The translations under genes and the position numbers were made by a program. From NCBI GenBank assembly GCA_965116195.1, contig OZ220491.1, positions 3,100,001-3,164,000 on the forward strand: 64,000 nt of DNA. Reading direction: 5' to 3'. Positions 53,901 through 61,868 of the stretch are shown piece by piece; positions within the stretch are counted from its first letter, which is position 1, and every line of letters starts with the position of its first letter. The stretch comes from Aldehydirespirator sp965116195. Its GTDB lineage: Bacteria > Actinomycetota > Acidimicrobiia > Acidimicrobiales > Aldehydirespiratoraceae. The notes below the pieces were generated by a model. It was given only the letters and a program-made list of their open reading frames with translations. It made no database searches and was not told the DNA's origin.

Positions 53901-54067
53901 TTGAGTCGTGCCAATGCGTCGTGCAACTGTCCCTCCAGCACAGCCGTGACGTTGTTTGTGCTGTCTGGAGACAGGGCATCCGAGTCGATCTCGTGACCGT
54001 GCGCAGTCTGCCAGCCGATGTCTGCGAGCCACTCAAGCGCAGCTTCTTCCACATCGGCCTCAAGCAT
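50942..54067 (-). CDS. hsdR: Type I restriction enzyme, R subunit
   Basis: 1041 residues. N-terminal nuclease domain with VIELKNP (E-x-K), helicase Walker A TQGAGKSLTMAFYAG, DEAH box VIADEAHRSQ, motif III FVGFTGTPIE, motif VI region QAIARVNRVFKDKPGG, and a C-terminal helical region. It translocates DNA and cuts far from the site together with the M and S subunits. It is separated from hsdS by three unrelated-looking genes on the same strand, eight bases after the ATPase stop, so all are probably one transcript. Confidence 0.93.
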   Translation of the reverse strand: MLEADVEEAALEWLADIGWQTAHGHEIDSDALSPDSTNNVTAVLEGQLHDALARLNPDLPSEALNDALRKVTRPEGSTLSARNRAFHRMLVRGVQVEYRTSDGAISGALVTVFDHTNPQSNDWLAVNQVTVAEHGHTRRMDVVLYVNGLPLGVIELKNPTDDDATIWTAWQQLQTYKNELPSLFSMNELLIISDGTEARLGTLTSGREWFKPWRTVTGEDLAETSAPELRILLQGVCMPERLLELIRRFIVFEDDGSGVLVKKIAGYHQFHAVHEAVAQTLRATGAQTNGFLADENDRRIGVVWHTQGAGKSLTMAFYAGAIAYHPQMNNPTIVVLTDRNDLDDQLFSTFARCEDLLGQPPGQAESRADLRQKLTVVSGGVVFTTIQKFYPEERGDTHPSLSDRHNIIVIADEAHRSQYDFIDGFARHMRDALPHASFVGFTGTPIEHQDANTRAVFGNYISIYDIEQAVSDQATVPIYYENRLAKVTLDDTTHTLIDEKFDEVTEGEESESREKLKTRWAQLEAIVGAEQRVRLVASDLIEHYETRLATIEGKAMVVCMSRRICIDLYRELVRLRPELHHSEDDKGSIKVVMTGSASDPSDWQPHIRNKARREALARRFRDPDDDLRMVLVRDMWLTGFDAPSLHTMYVDKPMRGHGLMQAIARVNRVFKDKPGGLVVDYLGLANELQQALNTYTDSGGKGRTALDQTEAVAVMLEKYDICCGILHGFDWSTWHQGATQRLELLPAAQEHVLSQPDGKERFTGSVRELEQAFALAVPHQDAMRIRDDVSFLQTVRLALTKRTASEVQVEEELDHAIRQIVAQAVAPEGVVDIFAAAGLKKPNISILSEEFLAEVRGMRHRNLAVELLQKLLKGEVATRRRKNVVQARSFAELLEHTLRQYQNRSIEAAQVIEELIALAKEMREADQRGEKLGLSEDELAFYDALETNDSAVQVLGDETLREIARQLVETVRTNATIDWTVRENVRANLRRLVKRILNRHGYPPDKQEQATLTVLEQAEALSEVWATPKAPARVNTQPAGG

Positions 54068-54075
54068 GACGGTCG

Positions 54076-55821
54076 TTACGTTTCTGTGGCGGGCTTGGCT
54101 CTCTCAGCGGTATCCGCAATGGCGTCCAGTTTCTCACTGATCTCCGGATCGATTTCTGTTTCGGGAACATAATCCACAAGTTTATAAAAGCTGTTCTTGT
54201 GCATCAGATTCGGGATCCCAAGTTCGTCGAAGTACGAGGCAAACAGCGGTGTCAGAAACTTGTCACTAACCTTGACATCATCGCTCCACGGTGATCCCTG
54301 CCTGAGCGTCGCCATTGCTTGCTCGAATTTATCAACGGCTTGGCTCATCACCTCCAAATGCTTGGTGACTTCTATTTCTTGGAGTAGAGGTCCGTGTGCT
54401 GCTGATTGTCCGGCTGATTTTGCGTACGCTTCTAGCGTCGCACGGGTACACAGGTAGTTTTCGATCTCGCGTCGCTGCCAACGATGATAGGATAGGTCCT
54501 TTGGCGGCAAATCTGGCCGACTTTTCGCATCGCTGTCGAGAATAACTATGCTCTGTAGATCAGGTAATGCCTCGCGTAGGCCGTAGTAATGGTTTTCGGC
54601 TACTTTGAGCTGGTTTTCAACGTACTGAACATATGGACGTTCAAGAGCCCGGATCGCCCGGGCATGATTGAGGCGCTGCGCAAATTGCTGCAGGATCGCC
54701 AGGTCTGTCGAGCCTTCCAGATAGAGCACCCAGCCGGTTTGTTCCGCCTGTGCGTAATGTTCAAAGCCGATAGACTCAAGCGACTTCAGTATCTGACTGC
54801 CGCGATTGTCAATACGGTGAGGCTTTCCAACGAAGGCTACAACTGTGTCCTTGCCGGCAGCCTCGTTGAGCAGTACTTCTGAGTGACTGGCCGCGATGAT
54901 CTGACTACCGGTTTCTGATGCAGTCTCTGTAATCAAGCGGTAGGTCTGGCGCTGACGCAAAATCTCCAGATGTGCGTCAGGTTCATCAAGCAACAGCACA
55001 GCACCAGGGTTCGCATACAGATAGGCCAGAATCAGGAGTGTCTGTTGTAGCCCTCGTCCACTTGACGAGATGTCCAGCGTGATCCTGCCCTCACGGTAGT
55101 CCATGGTGATCTCGCCTCGCTCTGAGACATAGCTTGGGGCCTCAATCTGCGCGCCAAACAGTTGCTCAATATGATCCACAAGGCGATCCCAGCTATCAGA
55201 ACTTGCCTGATGAACACGATAGCAGAGGTTGCGCAGCACTTCGGCAGTGCGGCCTTCGCCGACTCGCACATCCACAGCGCCCGGATCCAGGCGTGTTTCT
55301 GTGGCGGCCAGTCCTGACATCGGTGGCAGAAAGGCTACTTCAACGGCCGCTGCCTCTTCGGGAATGGGCATTCGCTCCGGTTCCTTGCCACTACCAAGTC
55401 GGAGAGGACGGCAGTAGAAAGATTCTGAATTCGCAAAGTCAAACTCCAGTCCACACTTCCATGGGTGGGTGCCACTTACAGCCTGCACTGTGATCTCGAT
55501 ACGAACGTTGTCGGTCCGTTGACGGCCCTCGACCCTGTGCGCATTGCGAGTGTGGAGCCCACGCCACAATAGCTTAGCTGTCGGCACGGGTATCGCAAAC
55601 AAGTCACGCCGGTTCACGGTCACTCCCGGGCGTCTGTCAGGCATCGCCGTTCCACCACGTCGCTCGTTCCAACGTTTGAGGCCGATGTTCCACAGTGCCA
55701 GCGCCTGCATTGCCGAAGTCTTGCCCGAGTTGTTCGGCCCGATGAACACAACAGGACTGCCAAGTTCAATGTCGAGTTCACCGAACCGCTTGAAATTACG
55801 TACAGTGAGATGGGTCAGCAT
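54076..55821 (-). CDS. OLD-type ATPase with TOPRIM-like domain
   Basis: 581 residues. MLTHLTVRNFKRFGELDIEL and Walker A GPNNSGKT (28-35) begin an SMC/RecF/OLD-type ABC ATPase. Signature and Walker B lie in SSGRGLQQTLLILAYLYANP and VLLLDEPDAHLEILRQ, with SHSEVLLNEA after them. From about 360 a TOPRIM-like part: WVLYLEGSTDLAILQQF (Glu) and IVILDSDAK (DxD). OLD proteins are DNA nucleases in phage defence. It overlaps the upstream gene by seven bases. It is probably the effector or motor of a three-gene block inside the type I locus. Confidence 0.82.
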   Translation of the reverse strand: MLTHLTVRNFKRFGELDIELGSPVVFIGPNNSGKTSAMQALALWNIGLKRWNERRGGTAMPDRRPGVTVNRRDLFAIPVPTAKLLWRGLHTRNAHRVEGRQRTDNVRIEITVQAVSGTHPWKCGLEFDFANSESFYCRPLRLGSGKEPERMPIPEEAAAVEVAFLPPMSGLAATETRLDPGAVDVRVGEGRTAEVLRNLCYRVHQASSDSWDRLVDHIEQLFGAQIEAPSYVSERGEITMDYREGRITLDISSSGRGLQQTLLILAYLYANPGAVLLLDEPDAHLEILRQRQTYRLITETASETGSQIIAASHSEVLLNEAAGKDTVVAFVGKPHRIDNRGSQILKSLESIGFEHYAQAEQTGWVLYLEGSTDLAILQQFAQRLNHARAIRALERPYVQYVENQLKVAENHYYGLREALPDLQSIVILDSDAKSRPDLPPKDLSYHRWQRREIENYLCTRATLEAYAKSAGQSAAHGPLLQEIEVTKHLEVMSQAVDKFEQAMATLRQGSPWSDDVKVSDKFLTPLFASYFDELGIPNLMHKNSFYKLVDYVPETEIDPEISEKLDAIADTAERAKPATET

Positions 55822-56972
55822 CCGTCTTCGTGACCCTTGTTGTCATCAGCGTCCTCATCATCCTGAATGACATCTACGATGCGTGGGTTCAGCAACCGCC
55901 AACGCTGCGAGCCACGCTCAAGGTCTCCCGTCATAACAACGGGCACCTTGTCCGTGTGCGCCTTTATCGCTATCTCATACTCGGGTTGAGGCAAAAGCGT
56001 TGTTATCAACTGGCTCTTACCACCCATTTCGGCCGAAACGGTGATCGTTCCTTCTGTCTGATCCTCTCCACGTTGCAGGCTGCGTACATGGCCGACAAGT
56101 CGCGCATCGTGGCATGACTCGAGCGTCTGAAGCGATCGAACAGCTTCTCGCAGTATCGAACCGTCAGTAGCTGCAAACCCGATGCCGGGCACTCGCCGGA
56201 CTGGACGAGTATGCGCCCAGGACAAGGTTGTGTCCAACCTCGGAAAGTGCTCAAGCACCTTTGCGATGGCCTCACACAGGTTGGCGCTGACTCCCTGCCC
56301 TACCACTTCACGGAAGGCATTAGCATCTCCAGCACTTGTGTAACCTGTGGCTCTACGAGTAGCCAAGAGGGATGACCATATATGCTGTGTCATCTGTCGG
56401 GCTAACGGCTCATCATGCAGTTCGGGTTCGCCGAATCGAGTCAGATTCACCACTGGGGATATGACAGGACTCAGGACTGTAACCGTGAAGCTCCCCTGTT
56501 CCGTCTGCCCCAACCGGACTCGACTCAGATAGTCCGCTACTTTGCGATTGGGCCGTCCGCGATGCACGGGACGCGGGTTACCAAACGACCAAGCAGCAGC
56601 CAGGATCATGTCTCTTGCTCCGACCATGAGATCGACGCCAGCATTGATGGGAAGACTACCGTCATCATCTTTTTCGCTGACGCACAGGCGCATCGCATCA
56701 CGGTCAGCAGTTACAAGATCACGGTAGACAGCGAGCATGCTGGTCTCAGACACTTTCGCAAATGTAGCCATCAATCGCTGAACTATGCTCAGGTAGTCAG
56801 CAAGGTCCTTTGTGCGGGGAATTAAGATCCCAGGTAGTTCTTCCGAACTGTATATATTCGAATAGCTTCCATATTCTTCAGCCTTGGTCCAACCCAAAGA
56901 ACGCGCATAGGCTGAAAGAGCAGCTGGCGAAATTGCCAATAAGTCTTGAGCATCAAAGTCGTCACCTATCAT
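55815..56972 (-). CDS. Unrecognised protein in the defence block
   Basis: 385 residues, no family recognised. N-terminal part helical (DLLAISPAALSAYARSLGWT and DLADYLSIVQRLMATFAKVS). A central stretch contains RGRPNRKVADYLSRVRLGQT, then strands SFTVTVLSPVISP. The C-terminal half has VRSLQRGEDQTEGTITVSAE and IAIKAHTDKVPVVMTGDLER, ending in an acidic tail. It is soluble with no TM helix. It overlaps the DUF4365-like gene by 11 bases and the OLD-type gene by 7, so the three are translationally coupled and should work together. A recognition or scaffold role is a guess. Confidence 0.75.
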   Translation of the reverse strand: MIGDDFDAQDLLAISPAALSAYARSLGWTKAEEYGSYSNIYSSEELPGILIPRTKDLADYLSIVQRLMATFAKVSETSMLAVYRDLVTADRDAMRLCVSEKDDDGSLPINAGVDLMVGARDMILAAAWSFGNPRPVHRGRPNRKVADYLSRVRLGQTEQGSFTVTVLSPVISPVVNLTRFGEPELHDEPLARQMTQHIWSSLLATRRATGYTSAGDANAFREVVGQGVSANLCEAIAKVLEHFPRLDTTLSWAHTRPVRRVPGIGFAATDGSILREAVRSLQTLESCHDARLVGHVRSLQRGEDQTEGTITVSAEMGGKSQLITTLLPQPEYEIAIKAHTDKVPVVMTGDLERGSQRWRLLNPRIVDVIQDDEDADDNKGHEDGC

Positions 56973-57468
56973 TAGACAGCTCCGTTCTTGCTTGAGTCAT
57001 TAGCTTTTTCAGACTATCAACGTTGAACAGATTGTCAGCAGGTATATGAACACTAACAGATGACGTATTGGTCGTGTCAGGGAAGCCCCTGAGGTTTACC
57101 CAGTATGCGCACCGTCTAAGTATCAAGTTTTCGTAGGTAATACTCATCCAAGAATGCTCATCCTGCGGAAGGTCGAGTACGACTAACAGTCGAAGTTGTC
57201 CAGTTACGCTGATGAGCAGGTCATAGTTTCGTCGAGGCAGGGCGAATGAGATGTCTCCATTATTCAACTTGCGAAGGTTGCTGGTTGCCTTGAGTTGCAG
57301 TTCAAGCGCCGAAAAGTCCTCGCCACCAGCCTGGATCCGGAGATCAATCCCATGTCGGTCGAAGTTATATGCAGCCGTAGTATATCCAGCACGGCTAGCC
57401 ACAGCCTGCGCGTATACTCTGGACAGCGCCTCCTTTTGGTCTGAAGAATATAGAAGTGCGTCTGTCAT
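56962..57468 (-). CDS. DUF4365-like predicted nuclease
   Basis: 168 residues. GIDLRIQAGGEDFSALELQL then KAT gives the D42 / E56-x-Q58-x-K60 arrangement of a PD-(D/E)xK fold, as in DUF4365. NYDLLISVTGQLRLLVVLDL follows as the core strand pair. DUF4365 proteins occur alone and beside restriction or OLD-like genes. It is the first gene of the three-gene block; 132 bases separate it from hsdS. Confidence 0.75.
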   Translation of the reverse strand: MTDALLYSSDQKEALSRVYAQAVASRAGYTTAAYNFDRHGIDLRIQAGGEDFSALELQLKATSNLRKLNNGDISFALPRRNYDLLISVTGQLRLLVVLDLPQDEHSWMSITYENLILRRCAYWVNLRGFPDTTNTSSVSVHIPADNLFNVDSLKKLMTQARTELSNDR

Positions 57469-57600
57469 GGCTCTTGCATCAACTCCTTTTTCCCACCAGT
57501 CGGCACGCAGACAGGGAGCATTGTATACCGCCCTTATGTTCTGTCAACAAGCATATCACGAATCCAACAGCCATGCTGTTGCTGGATCTTCTGTATCGGC

Positions 57601-58836
57601 TCATGTTCGCAACTCTCCTGACATTAATCGTGGCAGTAATGCCTCACGTTGCGCGACTAGGCGTGAAGTGGACAATTCATGCATTTTGATCTGATTATCT
57701 ATATCTTGACACTTCTCATCAAATGCCGCGACTGTGTAATCTAGAGGAGCAATCCAGGGTATCGAATTGAAATCTGATTTATTGATCGAACCAAACACGG
57801 TTCCCTCTGCTTCGAACCTTTGAAGTGCATCACTCAGGGATTGTATAGCATAGTACGTGAATGAACAGCTACCGCCTAAGTGACGGACAGCAGCGACTCC
57901 CCTACCGATACAGCACTGTTGCATGGCCACATTGAGGGATCCAACCGGCGCGCGCACAGAAACCAGAACGTCACCCGGCTCACCTAGTCGTCGTGGTGCA
58001 GTGCAGTATACCCGTTGCCTCGGATAGCGAAAACCAAAATCAGCCCTTCCTTGAAAGAATGGCAGGCCATCGCCGTTCTGGTTGTATGTTGCCCCCGGTG
58101 GTGATGAGCCCATTATGACGCGAAACGAACTGCCTAGGCTCGTCACTTTCCAGCCTTCGGGGATTGGGCCTAGTTCTGAGTCTTGGAAGGTGGCGGGGAA
58201 TAGAGCGTCGATGTCGGGTGGGAGGCCGGTGGGTCGGCCTTCTGCCTTGGCGTGTACGGGGTCAAAGTTCACGAACCACGACTGGAAGAGCGCTCGCGCC
58301 ATTTCCTCCAGTGTCGCACTCATGCGCCGGTTCAACTCAATACGGTCATCAAACGCACCAAGAATCCGTGCAATCCGCCGCTGTTCCTCAAGAGGCGGTA
58401 ACTGTATGGGGAATTTAGATAAGAAGTCCCATTTCGCACGGGGCATTCTGGTACCTTCAGAACCTCGTGTGGCTACGTCTATGAAGCGTTGTGACGCCAT
58501 AAGATAGAACAAGAACTTAGTTTCTGCCAATTCAGTCGGCCTGATGACCCAAATATCTGTTGAGCATATTCCGTCAAATCGAGCGAGTACTACCTTGCGG
58601 AAGTATGGTCGAAGCTTGCCAAATAGAATATCATTCTTGGCGAACGTCGACTTCGAGCTGGTCACTTCAGTCGAAGTGCCTGAACTGACTAACGACAGGG
58701 TGCCTTCGCCGATATGTTCCAGTCCGATATATGGCACGGTATTGACACTGGCGGGAGACACTGTATCTCGTATCAGCCGTGCGCATTCACCCAAAGTGGC
58801 GTTGCGCCATCCTTTCTTGAGTGGTTGTTCAGTCAC
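57601..58836 (-). CDS. hsdS: Type I restriction enzyme, S (specificity) subunit
   Basis: 411 residues with two target-recognition domains. The first ends in FPIQLPPLEEQRRIARILGA then FDDRIELNRR (conserved spacer helix). The second starts near LGPIPEGWKVTSLGSSF and ends in IDNQIKMHELSTSRLVAQRE with LLPRLMSGELR. It sets the DNA sequence recognised by the M2S and R2M2S complexes. It is downstream of the HNH gene and of a 259-bp repeat array that now separates it from hsdM. Confidence 0.92.
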   Translation of the reverse strand: MTEQPLKKGWRNATLGECARLIRDTVSPASVNTVPYIGLEHIGEGTLSLVSSGTSTEVTSSKSTFAKNDILFGKLRPYFRKVVLARFDGICSTDIWVIRPTELAETKFLFYLMASQRFIDVATRGSEGTRMPRAKWDFLSKFPIQLPPLEEQRRIARILGAFDDRIELNRRMSATLEEMARALFQSWFVNFDPVHAKAEGRPTGLPPDIDALFPATFQDSELGPIPEGWKVTSLGSSFRVIMGSSPPGATYNQNGDGLPFFQGRADFGFRYPRQRVYCTAPRRLGEPGDVLVSVRAPVGSLNVAMQQCCIGRGVAAVRHLGGSCSFTYYAIQSLSDALQRFEAEGTVFGSINKSDFNSIPWIAPLDYTVAAFDEKCQDIDNQIKMHELSTSRLVAQREALLPRLMSGELRT

Positions 58837-58850
58837 TGTGACCGCCTCAA

Positions 58851-59590
58851 TCCAGGCACCTCGTCTGGTTGTTCTTTCATCATGTCCCGGTGTTTGGGTG
58901 TTCCATGGTCGCGTATGCGCGTATCCACTGCGATCATTTTACCCCCAGGAACCTTGTCACGGTGGCCTTTCACCACGTCCTTGCGTTTCGGTAATACATA
59001 ATCGCGTTTGTTCACAGCTTTGTGCTCCAAGTGTAGGTGCAGTGAGCTCGTGCTTGGTTCATACGCCGAGTTCTGTGGTGGTGATGGGCCGGGGTTGTGA
59101 TGCTCATGAATCCAGGCACCTCGTCTGGTTGTTCTTTCATCATGTCCCGGTGTTTGGGTGTTCCATGGTCGCGTATGCGCGTATCCACTGCGATCATTTT
59201 ACCCCAGGAACCTTGTCACGGTGGCCTTTCGCCACGTCCTTGCGTTTCGGTAATACATAATCGCGTTTGTTCACAGCTTTGTGCTCCAAGTGTAGGTGCA
59301 GTGAGCTCGTGCTTGGTTCATACGCCGAGTTCTGTGGTGGTGATGGGCCGGGGTTGTGATGCTCATGAATCCAGGCACCTCGTCCGGTTGTTCTTTCATC
59401 ATGTCCCGGTGTTTGGGTGTTCCATGGTCGCGTATGCGTGTATCCACTGCGATCATTTTACCCCAGGAACCTTGTCGCGTTGGCCTTTCGCCACGTCCTT
59501 GCGTTTCGGTGATACATAATCGCGTTCGTTCACAGCTTTGTGCTTTAGGCGTAGGTGCAGTGATCTCGTGCTTAGCTCATACGCCGAGTT
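58851..59590. repeat. ~259-bp tandem repeats between hsdS and the HNH gene
   Basis: TCCAGGCACCTCGTCTGGTT starts at 58851, 59111 and 59370; each unit continues through CATGTCCCGGTGTTTGGGTG, TTTACCCC(C)AGGAACCTTG, CACAGCTTTGTGCTCCAAGT and GCCGAGTTCTGTGGTGGTGA. The third unit contains the 3' end of the HNH gene (stop at 59453), so the first two are copies of that gene end. Confidence 0.85.
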
Positions 59591-61348
59591 CTGTGGTGGT
59601 GATGGGCCCCGTGCGCAGGTGGCCAACAGTTGCTCGAAGTGGAGCGTGCTTGGCTCATGCGCCGAGTTCTGTGGTGGTGATGGGTCGGGGTTGTGATGCT
59701 CATGATCGGAGTGTGTGAACATTAGGGGTTGTTCGGGGGCGTGCGCGGGTCCGTGGTGGCGTTGCTGGGGTGGGTGCAGGGTGTGGTGCCCGTCAGAGCG
59801 TTTGTGGATTTGCCAGTGGTAGTCATGGATCAGATCGTGGCAGTCCCAGCACACCGGGATCATGTTGTCGATTTTGGTTTCGCCGCCTTGTGCCACGGGC
59901 ACGATGTGATGGATCTGACACATCGCCGAGTGCGCCCCACAGTGAAAGCATCCACCCCAGCGTGCCAGCAGCAGTCGTCGCTGTGTGTCGGTAGCAGTGC
60001 GCGAAGCAAAGGTCCGCCAGATGGGCTGGCCTCGACTGTTGGCGAGTATCACAGAAATCCGGGCGTTGCAGGTGAGCTTGTCCAACACGCTGGCAGGCAG
60101 TCGTTCACCATCAGGCAACTGCGCCACGAGTTCACCGGTGGCAGCGTCAACTTGAACAATCACACAAATATCTGCAAATGATCTGCCCACGCCCGTACCA
60201 CAACTTCTGCAACCACCTGATCCCGTGTCGGTGTTCATGCTTGCGTGGGTATCTGTGCCCTTGGCGGCATTTGCACCGGTACCGGTGCCTGTACTGGCCC
60301 CTGCGTCTCTGCGGGCATTTTTGCCTGTCCTGCTACCGGTGTTGGTACCTACGCCTGTGTGGGTGACCGTGGTGGCATCAGTACCGATGTCGATGCTCCT
60401 GTTTGTGCTTGTGCCGGTGTTGGATGTTGGTGCTGTGCTGGTGTGGCTGGTCGTGTTTGAGGTGAGGTTGTCCAAGGCGTCGGCCATGCACTGATCGAAA
60501 GTACGCCGCCCGTCACCTCCACGCTTTCTGTCCAGATGACCGCTGCCGGAACCACCGCTGCGACCGTTGCTGCTTACATGGCCCTGTCTGCTGCTGGATT
60601 GTTCGTGGTCGCTATGCGCGCCACTGGCGGCACTGTCGGGGGCTTCGCGACTACCGACCGGTCTGCTGTTGGATTGTTCGTCGTCGCTATGTGCGCCTGC
60701 GTGTTTCTTGTCATGTTGGTAGAGGCGGTTTGCTTCAGTTCGCAGCCGGTTGCCTATGCGTTGACCGGTGAGAGGGTCAAAGGTGCCGTGTAGTTCGACC
60801 ATGCCGTTGTCGTTGTTCCAGACTCGTACACAGCGTTCGGCTCGCATTCGTTGGTAGTCAGCTTCGCCGCCGTCGTTTTGTTGTTCGGCGATCCAACGGC
60901 GGGCTTCTTTGGTGAACTGCTCGGCACGCATTGACTCCGCCGCTCGCAACAGGCCGCCGTCAGCTTCAACAGCGGTAGCGCTGGTGCGCTTCACTGCGTC
61001 GGCCAACCGTTTCGCGTTGGCCGACGACACCCGACCCTGCGCAACCGCCTCACGAACCGATGGCACCGCAGAAATCGTCTCAGCAGTTTTGACCTGTCCA
61101 CGCGCTTCGCGACGTGTCAACCCCGTGGTCTCGGCCAGAACCCCAGTGCCGCCGTCGCCGTGGCGTTCGGTCGTGGCGATTGCTGAGGAGGCGGCGGTTT
61201 GGAGTGTGGTGATAACAGCAGCGATCCTCCTGGACGCGGCGAGCATCTTGCGTAGTTCTTCACATGATGCGCCACCCGCGTTGAACGCAGCGAGCGTTTC
61301 TTTGGCGGCGGCTTCGGTACGGCTGATGGCTTCAACCAACATGAGCAC
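59453..61348 (-). CDS. DUF222/13E12-family HNH endonuclease
   Basis: 631 residues. N-terminal DUF222 region (AASRRIAAVITTLQTAASSA, GLTRREARGQVKTAETISAV), a long Ser/Thr/Gly-rich low-complexity middle (about 220-400), and a C-terminal HNH: CFHCGAHSAMCQIHHIVPVA, GGETKIDNMIPVCWDCHDLI with the CxxC pair and HH. These nucleases are numerous in actinobacteria and have been linked to mobile repeats. The tail is copied downstream. TATAGT lies six bases before ATG 61342, so a leaderless transcript is likely. It sits between hsdM and hsdS and is probably a later insertion. Confidence 0.87.
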   Translation of the reverse strand: MLMLVEAISRTEAAAKETLAAFNAGGASCEELRKMLAASRRIAAVITTLQTAASSAIATTERHGDGGTGVLAETTGLTRREARGQVKTAETISAVPSVREAVAQGRVSSANAKRLADAVKRTSATAVEADGGLLRAAESMRAEQFTKEARRWIAEQQNDGGEADYQRMRAERCVRVWNNDNGMVELHGTFDPLTGQRIGNRLRTEANRLYQHDKKHAGAHSDDEQSNSRPVGSREAPDSAASGAHSDHEQSSSRQGHVSSNGRSGGSGSGHLDRKRGGDGRRTFDQCMADALDNLTSNTTSHTSTAPTSNTGTSTNRSIDIGTDATTVTHTGVGTNTGSRTGKNARRDAGASTGTGTGANAAKGTDTHASMNTDTGSGGCRSCGTGVGRSFADICVIVQVDAATGELVAQLPDGERLPASVLDKLTCNARISVILANSRGQPIWRTFASRTATDTQRRLLLARWGGCFHCGAHSAMCQIHHIVPVAQGGETKIDNMIPVCWDCHDLIHDYHWQIHKRSDGHHTLHPPQQRHHGPAHAPEQPLMFTHSDHEHHNPDPSPPQNSAHEPSTLHFEQLLATCARGPSPPQNSAYELSTRSLHLRLKHKAVNERDYVSPKRKDVAKGQRDKVPGVK

Positions 61349-61485
61349 ACTATATCAGACCCCTGTGACATCAACTACCCGTTTCCAATAAATCTTCATA
61401 TATTTTCCACAAAAATACTGCCTCTTATTCCCAAGCCAACCCGTGCTCAAGCTCCGCCACGATCAGCAGGGCATGACTCCGACCA

Positions 61486-61860
61486 ATGGAAGTACCCCTC
61501 GTCTTGAAAACCTACGTTCTCGTCCAGCACGGTCAGGACGAACCAGGCATGACTCCGACCAATGGAAGTACCCCTCGTCTTGAAAAACCTACGTTCTCGT
61601 CCAGCACGGTCAGGACGAACCAGGCATGACTCTCACCAATGGAAGTACCCCTCGTCTTGAAAACCTACGTTCTCGTCCAGCACGGTCAGGACGAACCAGG
61701 CATGACTCTCACCAATGGAAGTACCCCTCGTCTTGAAAACCTACGTTCTCGTCCAGCACGGTCAGGACGAACCAGGCATGACTCTCACCAATGGAAGTAC
61801 CCCTCGTCTTGAAAACCTACGTTCTCGTCCAGCATGGTCAGGACGAACCAGGCGTGGCCC
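61486..61860. repeat. 76-bp tandem array after hsdM
   Basis: ATGGAAGTACCCCTCGTCTT begins at 61486, 61562, 61639, 61715 and 61791. Units are nearly identical, with the possible hairpin TCGTCC...GGACGA. The gap 61349-61868 has no gene. Not a CRISPR: there are no variable spacers. Confidence 0.9.
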
Positions 61861-61868
61861 CCAAAGCC

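Noticed and set aside
61486..61860. Possible CRISPR array
   Set aside because: Units are 76-77 bp and nearly identical throughout; there are no distinct spacers and no cas genes. The same applies to the arrays at 29435, 36751, 43321 and 50695.
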